Shown: positions 1 to 8,313 of the stretch, in pieces | How positions within the stretch are numbered: position 1 is the stretch's first letter | Layout of the letters: every line of letters starts with the position of its first letter | DNA from: CAVHXA01 sp963639765 | Lineage (GTDB): Bacteria; Bacillota; Clostridia; Oscillospirales; Oscillospiraceae | Assembly: GCA_963639765.1 (NCBI GenBank) | Contig: CAVHXA010000005.1 | Coordinates: 54,580 to 118,579, forward strand | Direction: 5' to 3' | DNA: 64,000 nt | Translations under genes and position numbers: made by a program | Notes under the pieces: model-generated | The model's database searches: none | Told to the model about the DNA's origin: nothing | What the model saw: the letters and a program-made list of their open reading frames with translations, nothing else

Positions 1-1941
1 GTACTTCTCCATGTATTCGCTCATATCGATGCGGACCATGTTGTTCTCGTCGTCAAACAGGCTTTCGGCCAGTGCTTTTGCGAGCTCTGTTTTGCCAACG
101 CCTGTCGGACCGAGAAAGAGAAACGATCCGATTGGACGATCGGGGTCCTGAATACCGGCGCGTGAGCGAAGAATGGCGTCGGATACCACACGCACAGCTT
201 CGTCCTGACCGACAACCCTTCGGTGCAGCTGAGCATCCAGATGCAGCAGCTTCTCGCGTTCGCTTTCTACAAGCCGTGCCACAGGGATGCCCGTCCACCG
301 TTCAACGATTCGGGCAATTTCTTCTTCTGTTACCTTATCACGCAGCAGTGACTGTTCTGATGCGCTGTGAACCAGAGCCTCCTGCGCTTCAAGCTCTTTT
401 TTCGCTTCCGGCAGCTTGCCATATTTCAGCTCTGCAGCCTTTTCCAGATCATAGGCCTGTTCGGCCTTTTCGATTTCCGCATTGAGCGACTCAATCTTTT
501 CACGCAGTGCAGCTACGCCTGAAAGCGCGTTTTTCTCGTTTTCCCATTGTGCTTTCATGGCATTAAATCGATCGCGCTGCTCGGCCAGCTCACGCTGTAC
601 CTCTTCCAGATGCGATTTGGAAAGTGCGTCATCCTCTTTTTTCAAAGCGGCTTCTTCTATCTCGTTCTGAATGATAGAACGACGAATTACATCCAGCTCG
701 GTGGGCATTGAATCCATCTCAGTCCGGATCAGCGCACAGGCCTCATCTACCAGGTCAATGGCCTTGTCCGGCAAAAAGCGGTCTGTGATATAGCGGCTGG
801 AGAGTGATGCAGCAGCGATCAGGGCATTGTCGTGGATCTTTACGCCATGAAACACCTCATATCGTTCTTTCAGTCCGCGAAGGATTGCAACCGTGTCCTC
901 AATCGAGGGCTCGTTGACCATCACCGGCTGAAAACGCCGTTCAAGAGCCGGATCCTTTTCTATATACTGTCGATATTCGTCCAGAGTGGTTGCGCCGATG
1001 CAGTGCAGCTCGCCGCGCGCCAGCATGGGTTTCAGAAGATTGCCGGCATCCATACTGCCTTCTGTTTTGCCGGCACCCACAATGGTATGCAGTTCATCGA
1101 TAAAGAGAATGATCTGCCCGTCCGACTGTTTGACTTCGTTCAAAACGGCTTTCAGCCGTTCTTCGAATTCTCCGCGATACTTGGCACCGGCAATCAGCGC
1201 GCCCATATCCAGAGAGAATATTGTTTTGTTTGCCAGGCTCTTCGGTACGTCGCCGCGGACGATCCGCTGCGCCAGACCTTCGGCAATGGCCGTCTTGCCG
1301 ACACCCGGTTCACCGATTAAAACCGGGTTGTTCTTTGTTTTTCGAGAGAGAATCCGGATAACGTTTCGAATTTCGTCATCTCGTCCGATGATAGGATCCA
1401 TTTTCTTCTCGCGCGCCTGTTTTACAAGGTCAGAGCCGTATTTTTCGAGGGCTTCATATGTCTCTTCCGGGCTGTCTGTTGTAACACGCTGCCCGCCGCG
1501 GATGCTCTGCAGTGCCTGAAGCACAAGCTCCTTCTGTATACGATAGTCCTGAAGAATTGACGCGACGGTTGCATCAGCATGATCCAGAAGGGACAGGAAA
1601 ATATGTTCCACGGAGACATATTCGTCCTTCATGGATTCCGCGGTTTCCTCCGCACCGGTAAAAACAGCGTCAACATAACGGGAGATGTAGTATTTTCCGG
1701 CTTCCCGACCTGTTCCCGTTACCTGCGGCAATTTGGAAATTTCGGCGTCTATGGCCGAAGACAAGCTGTCAACACGGACGCCCATTTTTTTCAGAAGCTG
1801 CGGAATTAATCCGTTTTGCTGCTGCAGCATTGCCTGAAACAGATGAACCTGTTCGATCTGCTGATTGTTGTTGCTCACAGCCAGATTCTGCGAGGTCTGT
1901 ATGGTTTCAAGCGACTTTTGTGTATACTTCTGTGCGTTCAT
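1..1941 (-). CDS. clpB: ATP-dependent disaggregase ClpB, 3' end cut by window edge
   Basis: Hsp100 chaperone that, with DnaK, pulls polypeptides out of aggregates in the cytoplasm. The 647 codons present begin MNAQKYTQ with an N-terminal Clp repeat domain. The first AAA+ Walker A (GEPGVGKT) is encoded near 1300, followed by a coiled-coil M domain. The second Walker A (GPTGVGKTE) lies near 100, so about 200 residues of the second ATPase domain are missing beyond the left edge. The start ATG at 1939-1941 follows a GGGAGA ribosome binding site. A consensus promoter and a CIRCE operator lie directly upstream, so HrcA heat-shock repression is expected. Family certain. Confidence 0.96.
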   Translation of the reverse strand, partial: MNAQKYTQKSLETIQTSQNLAVSNNNQQIEQVHLFQAMLQQQNGLIPQLLKKMGVRVDSLSSAIDAEISKLPQVTGTGREAGKYYISRYVDAVFTGAEETAESMKDEYVSVEHIFLSLLDHADATVASILQDYRIQKELVLQALQSIRGGQRVTTDSPEETYEALEKYGSDLVKQAREKKMDPIIGRDDEIRNVIRILSRKTKNNPVLIGEPGVGKTAIAEGLAQRIVRGDVPKSLANKTIFSLDMGALIAGAKYRGEFEERLKAVLNEVKQSDGQIILFIDELHTIVGAGKTEGSMDAGNLLKPMLARGELHCIGATTLDEYRQYIEKDPALERRFQPVMVNEPSIEDTVAILRGLKERYEVFHGVKIHDNALIAAASLSSRYITDRFLPDKAIDLVDEACALIRTEMDSMPTELDVIRRSIIQNEIEEAALKKEDDALSKSHLEEVQRELAEQRDRFNAMKAQWENEKNALSGVAALREKIESLNAEIEKAEQAYDLEKAAELKYGKLPEAKKELEAQEALVHSASEQSLLRDKVTEEEIARIVERWTGIPVARLVESEREKLLHLDAQLHRRVVGQDEAVRVVSDAILRSRAGIQDPDRPIGSFLFLGPTGVGKTELAKALAESLFDDENNMVRIDMSEYMEKY

Positions 1942-2038
1942 AAACACGTCTCCCTTCATACAATATTGTTCTGCTATGCCGGATGCGGCATGCCACCCGA
2001 CTTCCGGCAGGAACACAGATAGTTTTAAATCGTAATGA

Positions 2039-2065
2039 TTAGCACTCTTTGCTAAGGAGTGCTAA
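2039..2065 (-). promoter_or_regulatory. CIRCE operator (HrcA binding site)
   Basis: Perfect consensus: TTAGCACTC at 2039-2047, nine-base spacer, GAGTGCTAA at 2057-2065. It sits just downstream of the clpB -10 box, over the expected transcription start, where HrcA would block initiation. Confidence 0.97.
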
Positions 2066-2073
2066 CTATGGAT

Positions 2074-2101
2074 ATCATATCACCTTTCGAGTTCCTGTCA
2101 A
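2074..2101 (-). promoter_or_regulatory. clpB sigma-A promoter
   Basis: On the minus strand TTGACA (2096-2101) is separated by 16 bases from TATGAT (2074-2079). Start would fall at about 2067, inside or beside the CIRCE palindrome. Confidence 0.85.
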
Positions 2102-2147
2102 TAGGATATTTATAAAAATTTTTTTAACGTTTTTTCAAAAACTGTGT

Positions 2148-2153
2148 TATAAT
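2148..2153 (+). promoter_or_regulatory. -10 box of the beta-helix protein gene
   Basis: TATAAT at 2148-2153, 36 bases before the start codon at 2190. No good -35 is visible; the upstream sequence is T-rich. Divergent from the clpB promoter. Confidence 0.5.
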
Positions 2154-2189
2154 AATCCGGATAATATCGTGATCAAGGAGGAATTTTCA

Positions 2190-4214
2190 ATGGAAGAAAT
2201 CAAGTTCAATCCAATGCCCGGTCTCGGAGGTCCCGGCGGTCCCGGAGGTCCCGGCGGTCCCGGAGGTCCCGGAGGTCCCGGAGGCCCCGGAGGATTTGAC
2301 CGCGGCGGCTACAAGGAAAACAGGGGACCGTCCGATTGGGTTGTCAAGGAAACCGTTGCATTCCCCGACGGCCTGCATATTTATGACGGCTGCATTCCGA
2401 TTGCCGAAGAGGGCAAAGGCCTTCTGATGACGGTAGACGGTATTGTCCGCGACATCAAACCGGGTGAATACAGGGGCAATGTTGTTCTTAGCGTTTTCAA
2501 CCCGATCCGGATCGACGCATCCCGCACGCAGATGTCCGCCGGTACCTATCGTACCGCTCTGATGATAACCGACGGTGTACTCGACGAACAGCACAGTATT
2601 CCGGCAGCCTGGCAGGGCGGAAGCTTCAGCAAAGGGATGGTCAGCGGGGTCTCGGTAAAAAGCCAGGATATCGACTGGTTTAACGGCATCATTATCGATG
2701 AGAATACCAACGACGGCTTCACCCTGAAGGATTCAAACTTCGAGCTCTCCGGAGACGGCAACTCTGAAGGAGGCGGAGCGGCAATCACCGTTTTCGGCAA
2801 GGGACAGAAGATTCTCTTCGACAACATTCGCGTCTGGAGTATCGGCAAGTCCTCATGCCTCATTGCATCGGGAGATATCAATGCCGAGGTCAGAAATTCC
2901 GTAATCTATGCGCAGCGCCGTCCCGGAAGCGCAAAAATGTGCCCCTGGGTGCTTGGTCTGAATGGCAACAACCGTGGAACCAACGCCATTGAAAACGCGC
3001 ACATCACCTATCGCAACTGCATTGTGGTTGCAAATTCCTGGTCAACGCTGTCCACGGATTCCGGGCGCAACGTACGTCTAATCGGAGAAAACGTCTTTTC
3101 CGGCATCGGTCTGCTCGAAAAATACGATCCCGCAAAAAAAGACAGCTATACAGCTGTACCCACACTAAACGGTGTACAATACGGCTTTACGCTGGGCGAC
3201 AGCGCCAGAGGACACTCCGGTTACTGCAATTACGCCGACGGATTCCACAACTCCTTTAAAAACTGCGAATTCTACAGCCCGGATTATCTGTTCATTCTGT
3301 CTACCGGCAAGGCAAGCATCGATGTGGAAGACTCCAAAATGTATGGCGGCCGCAGTCTGTTCATGTGGCATAAAAACCAGGGCGGTACTGTCAATGTGAA
3401 GGGCGGAACCTGGTACTCCGGCGGAACGGCATTCCAGGCCAAAACCTACGCCGAGTCAGACCCGGACGGCTTCTACTGCTACCTCAATGTAGACAGCGCA
3501 GAAATTACACTGGGCGGCGAAAAGGTTCTATACCAGCTGATGACATCCGATGATGCAGGTCTTGGCACCAAGGGTTATACGATTCGCCCGCAGGAAGGGG
3601 ACTGGAATCTGGTTACGCGCCTGCCCGACACATATATCACACAGAAAACCTTCCGCAACAACCCGATTACATCCAACTACGTCTATCAGCTCGATGGCAA
3701 AGAAGTCTATACAGACGATCCGGCAGCCTTTGAGGCAGCCAACCCGTCGGCAGAAAAAGTGATGGTTGAAGAAAGCTATCATATGCACGACACATATGCA
3801 AACTTCTCCAACCTTACCGTAGAGGGCAGCATCTTCAATTCCTGCTGGGAAAGAATTCAGTGCCTGGTTGTCACACTTGACAACGCAAAGCTGACCGGTG
3901 CCATTTCAAATGCACAGGCGAACCACGTCGATGATCAGGGCAGGGCTCTGCCTGTCGGGTATCTGATTGATCAGGATGTGGAGGATTCTCATCTTGGCAT
4001 CGGACGGCTGCACAATGTCCCGGCCCGCGGCATAAACAACGAGCTGTCTCTTACTCTGAAAAACCACAGCATCTGGACAGTCACGCAGACCAGCTATCTC
4101 AATGCACTCACCATACAGGACGGCAGCACAATCCTTGGTGACGTCACAGTCGATGGAAAGCCGATCAGCGGCTGCGGAACCTGGACGGGAAATATTGTCG
4201 TGACCGCACAATAA
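2190..4214 (+). CDS. Large beta-helix-like protein with Gly-Gly-Pro repeat head; function unknown
   Basis: 674 residues from ATG 2190, preceded by AAGGAGG at 2175-2181. Residues 13-35 are seven Gly-Gly-Pro triplets plus Gly-Gly, collagen-like in composition. The rest is rich in Gly, Asn, Asp and aromatic residues, with recurring short strand-turn units (for example NSVIYAQ, NCIVVAN, DSKMYGG). That is the look of a right-handed parallel beta-helix as in pectin-lyase-fold adhesins. There is no signal peptide, lipobox, transmembrane segment or LPXTG anchor, which is odd for such a fold. No enzyme motif recognised. It stands alone between clpB and a convergent operon. The fold is inference. Confidence 0.6.
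   Translation: MEEIKFNPMPGLGGPGGPGGPGGPGGPGGPGGPGGFDRGGYKENRGPSDWVVKETVAFPDGLHIYDGCIPIAEEGKGLLMTVDGIVRDIKPGEYRGNVVLSVFNPIRIDASRTQMSAGTYRTALMITDGVLDEQHSIPAAWQGGSFSKGMVSGVSVKSQDIDWFNGIIIDENTNDGFTLKDSNFELSGDGNSEGGGAAITVFGKGQKILFDNIRVWSIGKSSCLIASGDINAEVRNSVIYAQRRPGSAKMCPWVLGLNGNNRGTNAIENAHITYRNCIVVANSWSTLSTDSGRNVRLIGENVFSGIGLLEKYDPAKKDSYTAVPTLNGVQYGFTLGDSARGHSGYCNYADGFHNSFKNCEFYSPDYLFILSTGKASIDVEDSKMYGGRSLFMWHKNQGGTVNVKGGTWYSGGTAFQAKTYAESDPDGFYCYLNVDSAEITLGGEKVLYQLMTSDDAGLGTKGYTIRPQEGDWNLVTRLPDTYITQKTFRNNPITSNYVYQLDGKEVYTDDPAAFEAANPSAEKVMVEESYHMHDTYANFSNLTVEGSIFNSCWERIQCLVVTLDNAKLTGAISNAQANHVDDQGRALPVGYLIDQDVEDSHLGIGRLHNVPARGINNELSLTLKNHSIWTVTQTSYLNALTIQDGSTILGDVTVDGKPISGCGTWTGNIVVTAQ
2226..2294 (+). 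repeat. 9-bp tandem repeat encoding Gly-Gly-Pro
   Basis: Seven near-identical 9-bp units (GGAGGTCCC / GGCGGTCCC) plus two Gly codons. Unit number could vary by slippage without changing the reading frame. Confidence 0.9.
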
Positions 4215-4296
4215 AACAGGCAGAAAATTCCGACACAGCCTGAAATTCCAAGGCAGCTCCGCGCAGCTGCGTTTGCAGAGCCTTTTATACAAACCG

Positions 4297-4325
4297 AGCG
4301 GGAGAAATCATGGATTTCTCCCGCT
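4297..4325. terminator. Bidirectional terminator hairpin
   Basis: Perfect 11-bp stem AGCGGGAGAAA / TTTCTCCCGCT with a 7-base loop, between the convergent beta-helix and CoA-transferase genes. No strong T-run on the plus strand; a short T-rich run follows on the minus strand. Confidence 0.7.
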
Positions 4326-4358
4326 GCACTATTTGCATGGAATCGCAACATGTCGGAC

Positions 4359-5648
4359 TTATATGTAGAAGAGTTCTTTTGCCTGACGGCGAAGCTCGGC
4401 TCGATGGTCCGGATGGGCAATTGCTATCAGACTTTCGGCGCGGCTGCGTACAGATTGTCCGCGCAGATGCGCAATACCATATTCCGTAACGATGTAATCC
4501 ACATATGCGCGGGGAATACTCACAGCTGCACCGGGCTTGAGACAGCAGGCTATCTTGGATTCTCCGTTTTTTGTAACAGAGTGCAGGGCAAGAATACCGC
4601 GGCCACCCTTTGAGTGCAGTGCGGCATAGGCAAAATCCAGAGCGCCGCCAATACCGGAATACTGCCTGGGTCCGATGGATTCTGAGCAGACCTGACCTGT
4701 GAGATCCATTTCTATACAGGTGTTGACCGAAACGACATTGTCGTTCTGCATAATAACAGCAGGGTTGTTTACATAGGAGCAGGGAACAATACGGCAGTTT
4801 GCCGTGCTGCCCAGTGTTTCATACAGGGCCGTATCACCGCCGGCAAAAGCACCGACATGCACGCCAATATCAATCTGCTTGCATTCGCCGGTTGCCACAC
4901 CGCGGCGGATCATTTCTCCAATGGATGAGGTATACATTTCGGTGTGGATGCCGAGATCGTGCAGATCCATCATCTCTGATGCCAGGGCATTTGGCAGCGC
5001 GCCGATTCCAAGCTGAATACAGTCACCATCGTGCATCAGCGAGCGACAATACTGCGCAATGATTTTGTCTTCGGGCTCGGGCTGCTTTGTGCTGATCTGC
5101 TGAATGGCTTCGTCGTTTTCGTATAATGCAGTAACCTGGTCTATGTGGATCCGCATACCGCCGGCCACCCGCGGAAGCCTGGGATTGACTTCCAGAATAA
5201 CCCGATCGGCCGAGGATATGAATTCACGCTCCCACATCATGGATAAGCCGATGCAGAAATATCCGTTTTCGTCCATCGGAGAGACGGCGGCCGTAAAAAG
5301 ATTTACCGGCCTGGCTTCCTGGCAGAAACGTCCAAAGTCACACAGATCAGCCGGAATATAGGATACATTCAGAAACTTGTGGCCCTGCTGCCAATCCTGA
5401 CCGTAGAAAAAGCCCGCAGTGTTGATATGCCCGTTCATACCGGGATTTTTAATAAACGGGTAGTGTCCGTGCGCACCAAGATAAACCATGACATCCTGCA
5501 GACGCGGCGCGATGGTATCGAGCCGGCGAAGCAAAGCCTGCGGCTCATTGCAGTCACCGGCTACACCGATTGTGTCGCCGGAATGGATGTAGTTCAGACA
5601 ATCTTCGATAGAAATGTGCTTTTGACGATATGCTTCAGATAAATTCAT
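4359..5648 (-). CDS. Acetyl-CoA hydrolase / 4-hydroxybutyrate CoA-transferase family
   Basis: Moves CoA between short-chain acyl groups, probably acetate, butyrate or 4-hydroxybutyrate in fermentation. It has 429 residues, the usual family length. The glycine-rich segment QLGIGALPNA (212-221) precedes the probable catalytic glutamate Glu237 in GIHTEMYT. This matches in position the active-site Glu of clostridial 4-hydroxybutyrate CoA-transferase. The conserved C-terminal block YGIAHLRGQS is present. The start overlaps the stop of the upstream 57-residue ORF (ATGA), so the two are translationally coupled; a LysR gene precedes both on the same strand. Exact substrate cannot be fixed from sequence. 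Confidence 0.88.
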   Translation of the reverse strand: MNLSEAYRQKHISIEDCLNYIHSGDTIGVAGDCNEPQALLRRLDTIAPRLQDVMVYLGAHGHYPFIKNPGMNGHINTAGFFYGQDWQQGHKFLNVSYIPADLCDFGRFCQEARPVNLFTAAVSPMDENGYFCIGLSMMWEREFISSADRVILEVNPRLPRVAGGMRIHIDQVTALYENDEAIQQISTKQPEPEDKIIAQYCRSLMHDGDCIQLGIGALPNALASEMMDLHDLGIHTEMYTSSIGEMIRRGVATGECKQIDIGVHVGAFAGGDTALYETLGSTANCRIVPCSYVNNPAVIMQNDNVVSVNTCIEMDLTGQVCSESIGPRQYSGIGGALDFAYAALHSKGGRGILALHSVTKNGESKIACCLKPGAAVSIPRAYVDYIVTEYGIAHLRGQSVRSRAESLIAIAHPDHRAELRRQAKELFYI

Positions 5649-5818
5649 GCGTCCTCCCTTGCCCCGATGGTTACAGTTATGGCTGACTGCTCATTTGCGC
5701 TGCAGCAATCCGCAAGAAGATTGATTACAGCCCAGCGAAACATCAGCTTGACCTCTTCGGATAGTTTCAATTCCTGCCCGGCTACGGTTACAGTCACGGT
5801 GCGGTCAGACTCCTGCAT
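5645..5818 (-). CDS. 57-residue hypothetical protein coupled to the CoA-transferase
   Basis: The start ATG at 5816-5818 follows AAAGGAGC, and the stop overlaps the next start as ATGA. The product is small, with a beta-like first half (RTVTVTVAGQEL) and a helical segment (VKLMFRWAVINLLADCC) holding two adjacent cysteines. No recognised family. Its ribosome binding site and tight coupling argue that it is translated, perhaps only to couple translation of the transferase. It lacks the C-terminal Gly-Gly of MoaD/ThiS carriers. Confidence 0.55.
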   Translation of the reverse strand: MQESDRTVTVTVAGQELKLSEEVKLMFRWAVINLLADCCSANEQSAITVTIGAREDA

Positions 5819-5900
5819 AAAAAAGCTCCTTTCGATTGGCTGGGGCAAGATTAGCACCGGACCTGAATAAAGGACACTTCAAAAAATGCAAAAGAGTTTA

Positions 5901-6812
5901 TTACGTCTGCGAATTCTGCATGGGACCAGGCTGAGATGTCAGCAGGATGGTGTTTGCAAATACGGAAATAGCCGGGTTTGTATTCTGCTGACTCCATACA
6001 TAATCCAGCTCCAGCGGCGGCACATCCGTGAGATAGGCAAAATGCAGCAGGGGATTGGAAAAGTCGTGATGCTGCTCGGTCAGCAGTGCAACGCCCAGAC
6101 CGGATTCCAGCCACATAATCTGCGTGTTGATATCCGGAGCCTCCAGATAATTCGGCATAAAGCCCAATGCATTGCAATATCCCAGAATGCTTTCTGTCAT
6201 CCAGTCGGAAAACTCCCGCTTTACACTGATGATGGTAAGGTTTCGACAATCCAGAAGCGAAAGCTCCTGCCGGTTCGACAGGGGGGCACCGGCCTGCATG
6301 GCCAGACAATACCGAAACTGGAACAGAGATCGCCGCCCCAGATGAACGGAATCCTTTAGGCTGTACACAGGCAGGATTGCAGCATCAAGCTGCTGATTTT
6401 CAAGGCTGTTGCGCAGGTTTTCCGTACTGTCCATTACGATACTGACGGGAATATCCGGATAATACGTTCGATAGCGCTTCAGGGCTGCAGCCAGCGTAAG
6501 CGGCGCCATTTCTCCTCGAAGCAGACCCAGACTCAGCCCGGGTGTGCCCGCACTGTTGGCCGTCCTGGCACGTTCGATCTGAATGTCCAGGGTATCCCAT
6601 ACCTGTTCGAATGTCAGGCGCAGTATTTCGCCGCCCGGAGTAAGCGTCAGGACGTTGTTTTTGCGCTCAAACAGCTGCAGGCCAAGCTCGCGCTCCAGCG
6701 AGCTGATGCTTCGACTCAGTGTAGACTGCGTAATATACAGGCGCTGGGCAGCAGTGGTAAAGTTCAGACAGTGCGCAGCCTCACAAAAGTATTCCATCTG
6801 CGTGGTAGTCAT
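5901..6812 (-). CDS. LysR-family transcriptional regulator
   Basis: 303 residues with an N-terminal winged helix-turn-helix (about 1-60, AAQRLYITQSTLSRSISSLE) and a LysR substrate-binding domain from about residue 90. Start ATG 6810-6812 with a GGAGG-type site. It lies 82 bases before the 57-residue ORF and CoA-transferase on the same strand, so it probably controls that pair, possibly in response to a carboxylate or acyl-CoA. The ligand is unknown. Confidence 0.9.
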   Translation of the reverse strand: MTTTQMEYFCEAAHCLNFTTAAQRLYITQSTLSRSISSLERELGLQLFERKNNVLTLTPGGEILRLTFEQVWDTLDIQIERARTANSAGTPGLSLGLLRGEMAPLTLAAALKRYRTYYPDIPVSIVMDSTENLRNSLENQQLDAAILPVYSLKDSVHLGRRSLFQFRYCLAMQAGAPLSNRQELSLLDCRNLTIISVKREFSDWMTESILGYCNALGFMPNYLEAPDINTQIMWLESGLGVALLTEQHHDFSNPLLHFAYLTDVPPLELDYVWSQQNTNPAISVFANTILLTSQPGPMQNSQT

Positions 6813-6932
6813 GCTTCTGCCTCCTTGCCTTGTATGGAACGTTTCGCTCAGTTTACCATATTATCCGGGAATTGCAACCCAAAGCCCATACTTTTTTCCA
6901 CAGCATAAAATGCATGGAGAATTCGTTTTTGG

Positions 6933-7832
6933 TCAGGGTTCAAAAATCTCGGTTTCCGATACACAGTCTGTTTTGATTGCATCAATCAGTGCCTGCAGGG
7001 CATCCGTCACATGCGGACGGATATCACCGCCTACCAGAACCTGCATAATATCATCTCCGACACGCAGCCGCCCCTGATTCAGCCATACTCTGGCAAAGCG
7101 AATTCCCGGCATTTTCTGCGCATGTGCAATGGCATCGGCCAGCTTGTCTGCGTCATAGGAAAAAAGCATTGCGGAAACATCCTTTGTCTGCTGTGCTCCC
7201 TGGCGAACTGCAGCTTTTGCGCTTCGCCTGACAACGCCCCTGTGACAGAGATACATTCCACATTCAGCCGAAGCCGGATCCAGCTTAGCTTCGCGAAGCC
7301 AGGTGTCCAGACTGGGTGCTGCCTGCGGGGCAGGAGCTGTTTCGGCACAGTCAGCCGAACCGGATGAGGCCAGCATATCCAGCCCGTGGAGAATCGGCTG
7401 TATCACCGCAAGTATATTTTCTCTTGCGGCTTTTTCACTTCCGGGAAGATTTACGATCAGGCTGCCGCCTCGAATCCCTGCTGTCCCACGTGAAAGACAT
7501 CCTCTCGGCGTATATTTCATGCTTTCAGCCCGCATTGCTTCCGGAATGCCTGGTGTAAGACGGTCGATCACATCGAGCGTTGCCTCCGGCGTTACGTCCC
7601 GGGGAGAAAAGCCGGTTCCCCCGGTTGTCAGAATCAGGTTTGCACCGCGCTCGTCGGCACAGTGAAGCAGCTCAGAACGGATCATATCGCGTTCGTCCGG
7701 CAGAATTGTCTGATAAATCACATTCAGACCGTGTTCCTCCAGAATGGCCCATAGAGCAGGTCCGCTGGTATCTGTCCGCTGCCCGCAATATCCCTTATCA
7801 CTGATTGTCAGGATCGCTGCCGTATAATTCAT
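6933..7832 (-). CDS. MogA/MoaB domain fused to a degenerate MoaE-like domain
   Basis: 299 residues. Residues about 1-165 are a MogA/MoaB molybdopterin-adenylylation domain with the hallmark TTGGTGFSPRDVTPEA. From about residue 180 the protein resembles MoaE, the catalytic subunit of molybdopterin synthase. The GVVR arginine and the Lys in IDAIKTD match MoaE active-site positions. The second catalytic lysine (PFWK in E. coli) is replaced by SET, and the His of the AHR motif is lost. ATG 7830-7832 is chosen because it follows GGAGGAATC and overlaps the moaC stop (ATGA). It is the last gene of the molybdenum operon. Confidence 0.82.
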   Translation of the reverse strand: MNYTAAILTISDKGYCGQRTDTSGPALWAILEEHGLNVIYQTILPDERDMIRSELLHCADERGANLILTTGGTGFSPRDVTPEATLDVIDRLTPGIPEAMRAESMKYTPRGCLSRGTAGIRGGSLIVNLPGSEKAARENILAVIQPILHGLDMLASSGSADCAETAPAPQAAPSLDTWLREAKLDPASAECGMYLCHRGVVRRSAKAAVRQGAQQTKDVSAMLFSYDADKLADAIAHAQKMPGIRFARVWLNQGRLRVGDDIMQVLVGGDIRPHVTDALQALIDAIKTDCVSETEIFEP

Positions 7833-8311
7833 TTTGATTCCTCCAGCCGATAGCTGCCGTGTATGCCTCCGTCTTTTTCCAGAAGCTGAATATCCGTAAT
7901 AACAATATCTCTTTGCACGGCTTTGCACATATCATAAATCGTAAGGGCTGCCACCGCTGCAGCCGTAAGGGCCTCCATTTCAACACCGGTACGACCGTCA
8001 CAGGAAACAGATGCTCGGATCTGCACGCAGAAAAGGCTTTCATCCAGTTGGAGTGTCAGGTCAATTCCGTCTGTCGCAACGGGGTGACACATGGGAATGA
8101 GATCCGATGTGTGTTTGGCTGCCATGATTCCGGCCACCTGGGCAACGGTCAGAACATCACCTTTTTTTACTCCTCCGGTCTTAATCAGGTGAAAGGTATT
8201 TTCGTTTACATACACGCTGGCACCGGCGACGGCTGTTCGATGCGTAACGGGCTTATCTCCGACATCCACCATTTTTGCGCGCCCCTGCGTATTGAAGTGC
8301 GTAAAATCCAT
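7829..8311 (-). CDS. moaC: Cyclic pyranopterin monophosphate synthase MoaC
   Basis: Second step of molybdenum cofactor synthesis: converts the MoaA product to cyclic pyranopterin monophosphate. 160 residues, normal length, with MVDVGDKPVTHR near the N-terminus, the conserved DLIPMCHP segment, and the active-site block EMEALTAAAVAALTIYDMCK. ATG 8309-8311 is preceded by AGGAGGT. The gene lies two bases after the moaA stop and overlaps the following gene by ATGA. Confidence 0.96.
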   Translation of the reverse strand: MDFTHFNTQGRAKMVDVGDKPVTHRTAVAGASVYVNENTFHLIKTGGVKKGDVLTVAQVAGIMAAKHTSDLIPMCHPVATDGIDLTLQLDESLFCVQIRASVSCDGRTGVEMEALTAAAVAALTIYDMCKAVQRDIVITDIQLLEKDGGIHGSYRLEESK

Positions 8312-8313
8312 GT

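Noticed and set aside
2226..2294. Tandem repeats as a CRISPR array
   Set aside because: Units are contiguous 9-mers without spacers and are in frame as Gly-Gly-Pro codons.
2187..2594. Minus-strand ORF opposite the beta-helix gene
   Set aside because: Its repetitive sequence is only the complement of the Gly-Gly-Pro codons, and it has no ribosome binding site.
5645..5818. 57-residue ORF as a missing MoaD
   Set aside because: No C-terminal Gly-Gly and no similarity to MoaD; it is coupled to a CoA-transferase in a different unit.
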